This document shows, piece by piece, positions 63,186 to 64,000 of a stretch of 64,000 nucleotides of DNA; the stretch's first letter is position 1; each line of letters begins with the position of its first letter. The notes under the pieces are model-generated. The model was given only the letters and a program-made list of their open reading frames with translations. It made no database searches and was not told the DNA's origin. The stretch is from assembly GCA_020248985.1 (NCBI GenBank), contig JADCGL010000022.1, positions 62,001-126,000 of the forward strand. Direction: 5' to 3'. The stretch is from Telmatospirillum sp. (lineage in GTDB: Bacteria; Pseudomonadota; Alphaproteobacteria; CACIAM-22H2). A program made the position numbers and the translations under genes.

Positions 63186-64000
63186 CCCGCCGCCCGTTTG
63201 CGCAGATCGGCCAACAGATCGGCCGGCACCTTGATGCCGTCTTTGGCGGCCTTGTCGCGCAAGGCAAGGCGGCGCGCACCGGGCAGACGCGTGCCCGCTT
63301 GGCCGAGCACGGCCCCCAGCAAGGTCTCGACGCGCGCTGCGAACGCGTCGCCCGCAAGTCGGGCCGGATCGATCAGCAGCAGCAATTGGCCCACACGCGG
63401 CGGCGGGCCCTTTGCGTCGAAGAAAGAACTCGCCTCGAAACCGAAATGCGAGGCGGTCAACGCCGCCGACAGCAATTCGACCATCAGCACCAACGCGGCA
63501 CCCTTGGCGTCGCCGAGCGGCAACATCGTGCCGGCGAGCGCTTGTTTGGCGTCGGTCGTGGGCGCACCGGAAGGATCGAGCGCCCAGCCTTCCGGAATCG
63601 CTTCGCCCTTTTGCGCCGCGACCATGATCTTGCCGCGCGCGACTTTGGACAAAGAGAGGTCGATCACGAGCGGCGGTTTCCCCGCACGCGGACACGCAAA
63701 CGCAATCGGATTGGTGCCGAACAACGGCTTCGATCCGCCCCACGGTGCGATGGCCGCGGGCGAATTGCCGAACAGCAGCGCCACAAGCCCGTGCTTGGCG
63801 GCGGCTTCGACATGCAGACCCGCCGCCCCGAAATGATGCGAGTTGGCAATGCCGACCGCAACCGTGCCGGCAGACTTCGCCATTTCGGCCGCACGCGCGA
63901 TGCCCGCGGCGAGTGCCGGATACGCAAACCCGTCTTTGGCATCGACCAGCAACGTGCCGGGTGCGGTCGCCGTCAAGGTCGGAACGGCCTGGCCGTCCAC
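63182..64000 (-). CDS. Ldh family (malate/L-lactate/LDH2-type) oxidoreductase, C-terminal part
   Basis: The last 272 residues of an LDH2/MDG-type NAD(P)-dependent 2-hydroxyacid (or cyclic imine) oxidoreductase. The N-terminal 60-80 residues lie beyond the right edge; the reading frame is open to base 64000. Family motifs present are VAVGIANSHHFGAAGLHVEAAAKHGL (catalytic region), GGSKPLFGTNPIAFACPR, VIDLSLSKVARGKI and ALVLMVELLSAAL. Known members oxidise (R)- or (S)-2-hydroxyacids or reduce delta-1-piperideine-2-carboxylate. It leads the acyl-CoA operon as far as can be seen. Confidence 0.93.
   Translation of the reverse strand: MDGQAVPTLTATAPGTLLVDAKDGFAYPALAAGIARAAEMAKSAGTVAVGIANSHHFGAAGLHVEAAAKHGLVALLFGNSPAAIAPWGGSKPLFGTNPIAFACPRAGKPPLVIDLSLSKVARGKIMVAAQKGEAIPEGWALDPSGAPTTDAKQALAGTMLPLGDAKGAALVLMVELLSAALTASHFGFEASSFFDAKGPPPRVGQLLLLIDPARLAGDAFAARVETLLGAVLGQAGTRLPGARRLALRDKAAKDGIKVPADLLADLRKRAAG

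Overview
The window is 64 kb of chromosome from a high-GC alphaproteobacterium, most likely in or near the Rhodospirillales. This is inferred from gene families and gene order, because no database search could be run. The conserved arrangements behind it are mdh-sucC-sucD-sucA, aroK-aroB-corC near bolA, the J-domain/cobS/cobT group, tesA divergent from ybbA-ybbP, and mlaE-mlaF-mlaD with an auxiliary lipoprotein. Coding density is very high, with many 1-4 nt overlaps between consecutive genes. I see no tRNA, rRNA, insertion sequence, prophage or CRISPR array.

Layout. 1-4.4 kb: TCA-cycle genes on the minus strand (mdh, sucC, sucD and the 5' part of sucA, which leaves the window). 4.5-10.4 kb: minus-strand housekeeping and stress genes (histidine phosphatase, ZapE ATPase, class III sirtuin, YdeI-like protein, RNA cyclic phosphodiesterase, Tas-type aldo/keto reductase, FIST sensor). 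10.4-21.1 kb: mostly plus strand, with the TesA/YbbA/YbbP module, a Bax-inhibitor-1 protein, a peptide-type binding protein, an MscS channel fused to a cyclic-nucleotide domain and a PaaK-like adenylate-forming protein. 21.1-28.9 kb: PilZ protein, 2-oxoglutarate oxygenase, RlmB, threonyl-tRNA synthetase, FemAB-like transferase, pentapeptide-repeat protein, RRM protein and a lone receiver domain. 28.9-33.4 kb: a complete TRAP transporter divergent from a class II aldolase, then a PAS-like protein. 33.4-37.4 kb: a 403-nt non-coding stretch that appears to encode a small RNA, then an Mla-type lipid transport operon. 37.4-45.5 kb: BolA, CBS, CorC, AroB and AroK, with a 46-residue protein, a secreted helical protein and a XerC/D recombinase on the other strand. 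45.6-51 kb: malate synthase with a long Lys/Ala/Pro tail, a malyl-CoA lyase-type enzyme, accA, meaB and rpmB. 51.2-60 kb: cyclopropane synthase, periplasmic hydrolases, cobT-cobS and a J-domain protein. 60-64 kb: a four-gene acyl-CoA operon (hydratase, CoA transferase, acyl-CoA dehydrogenase, LDH2-type dehydrogenase) cut by the window edge.

Together the genes describe an aerobic heterotroph with a full TCA cycle, glyoxylate and malyl-CoA metabolism, TRAP uptake of an organic acid, aerobic-type cobaltochelatase and an asymmetric-outer-membrane maintenance system. The most interesting non-coding signal is a candidate sRNA on the minus strand at about 33453-33556. It has the 10-nt core UUUCCUCCCU of the alphaproteobacterial MmgR/ar8 sRNA family, a 5' hairpin, a UUCG-capped terminator and a plausible promoter. 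The oddest protein is the malate synthase carrying a histone-H1-like tail of about 155 residues.
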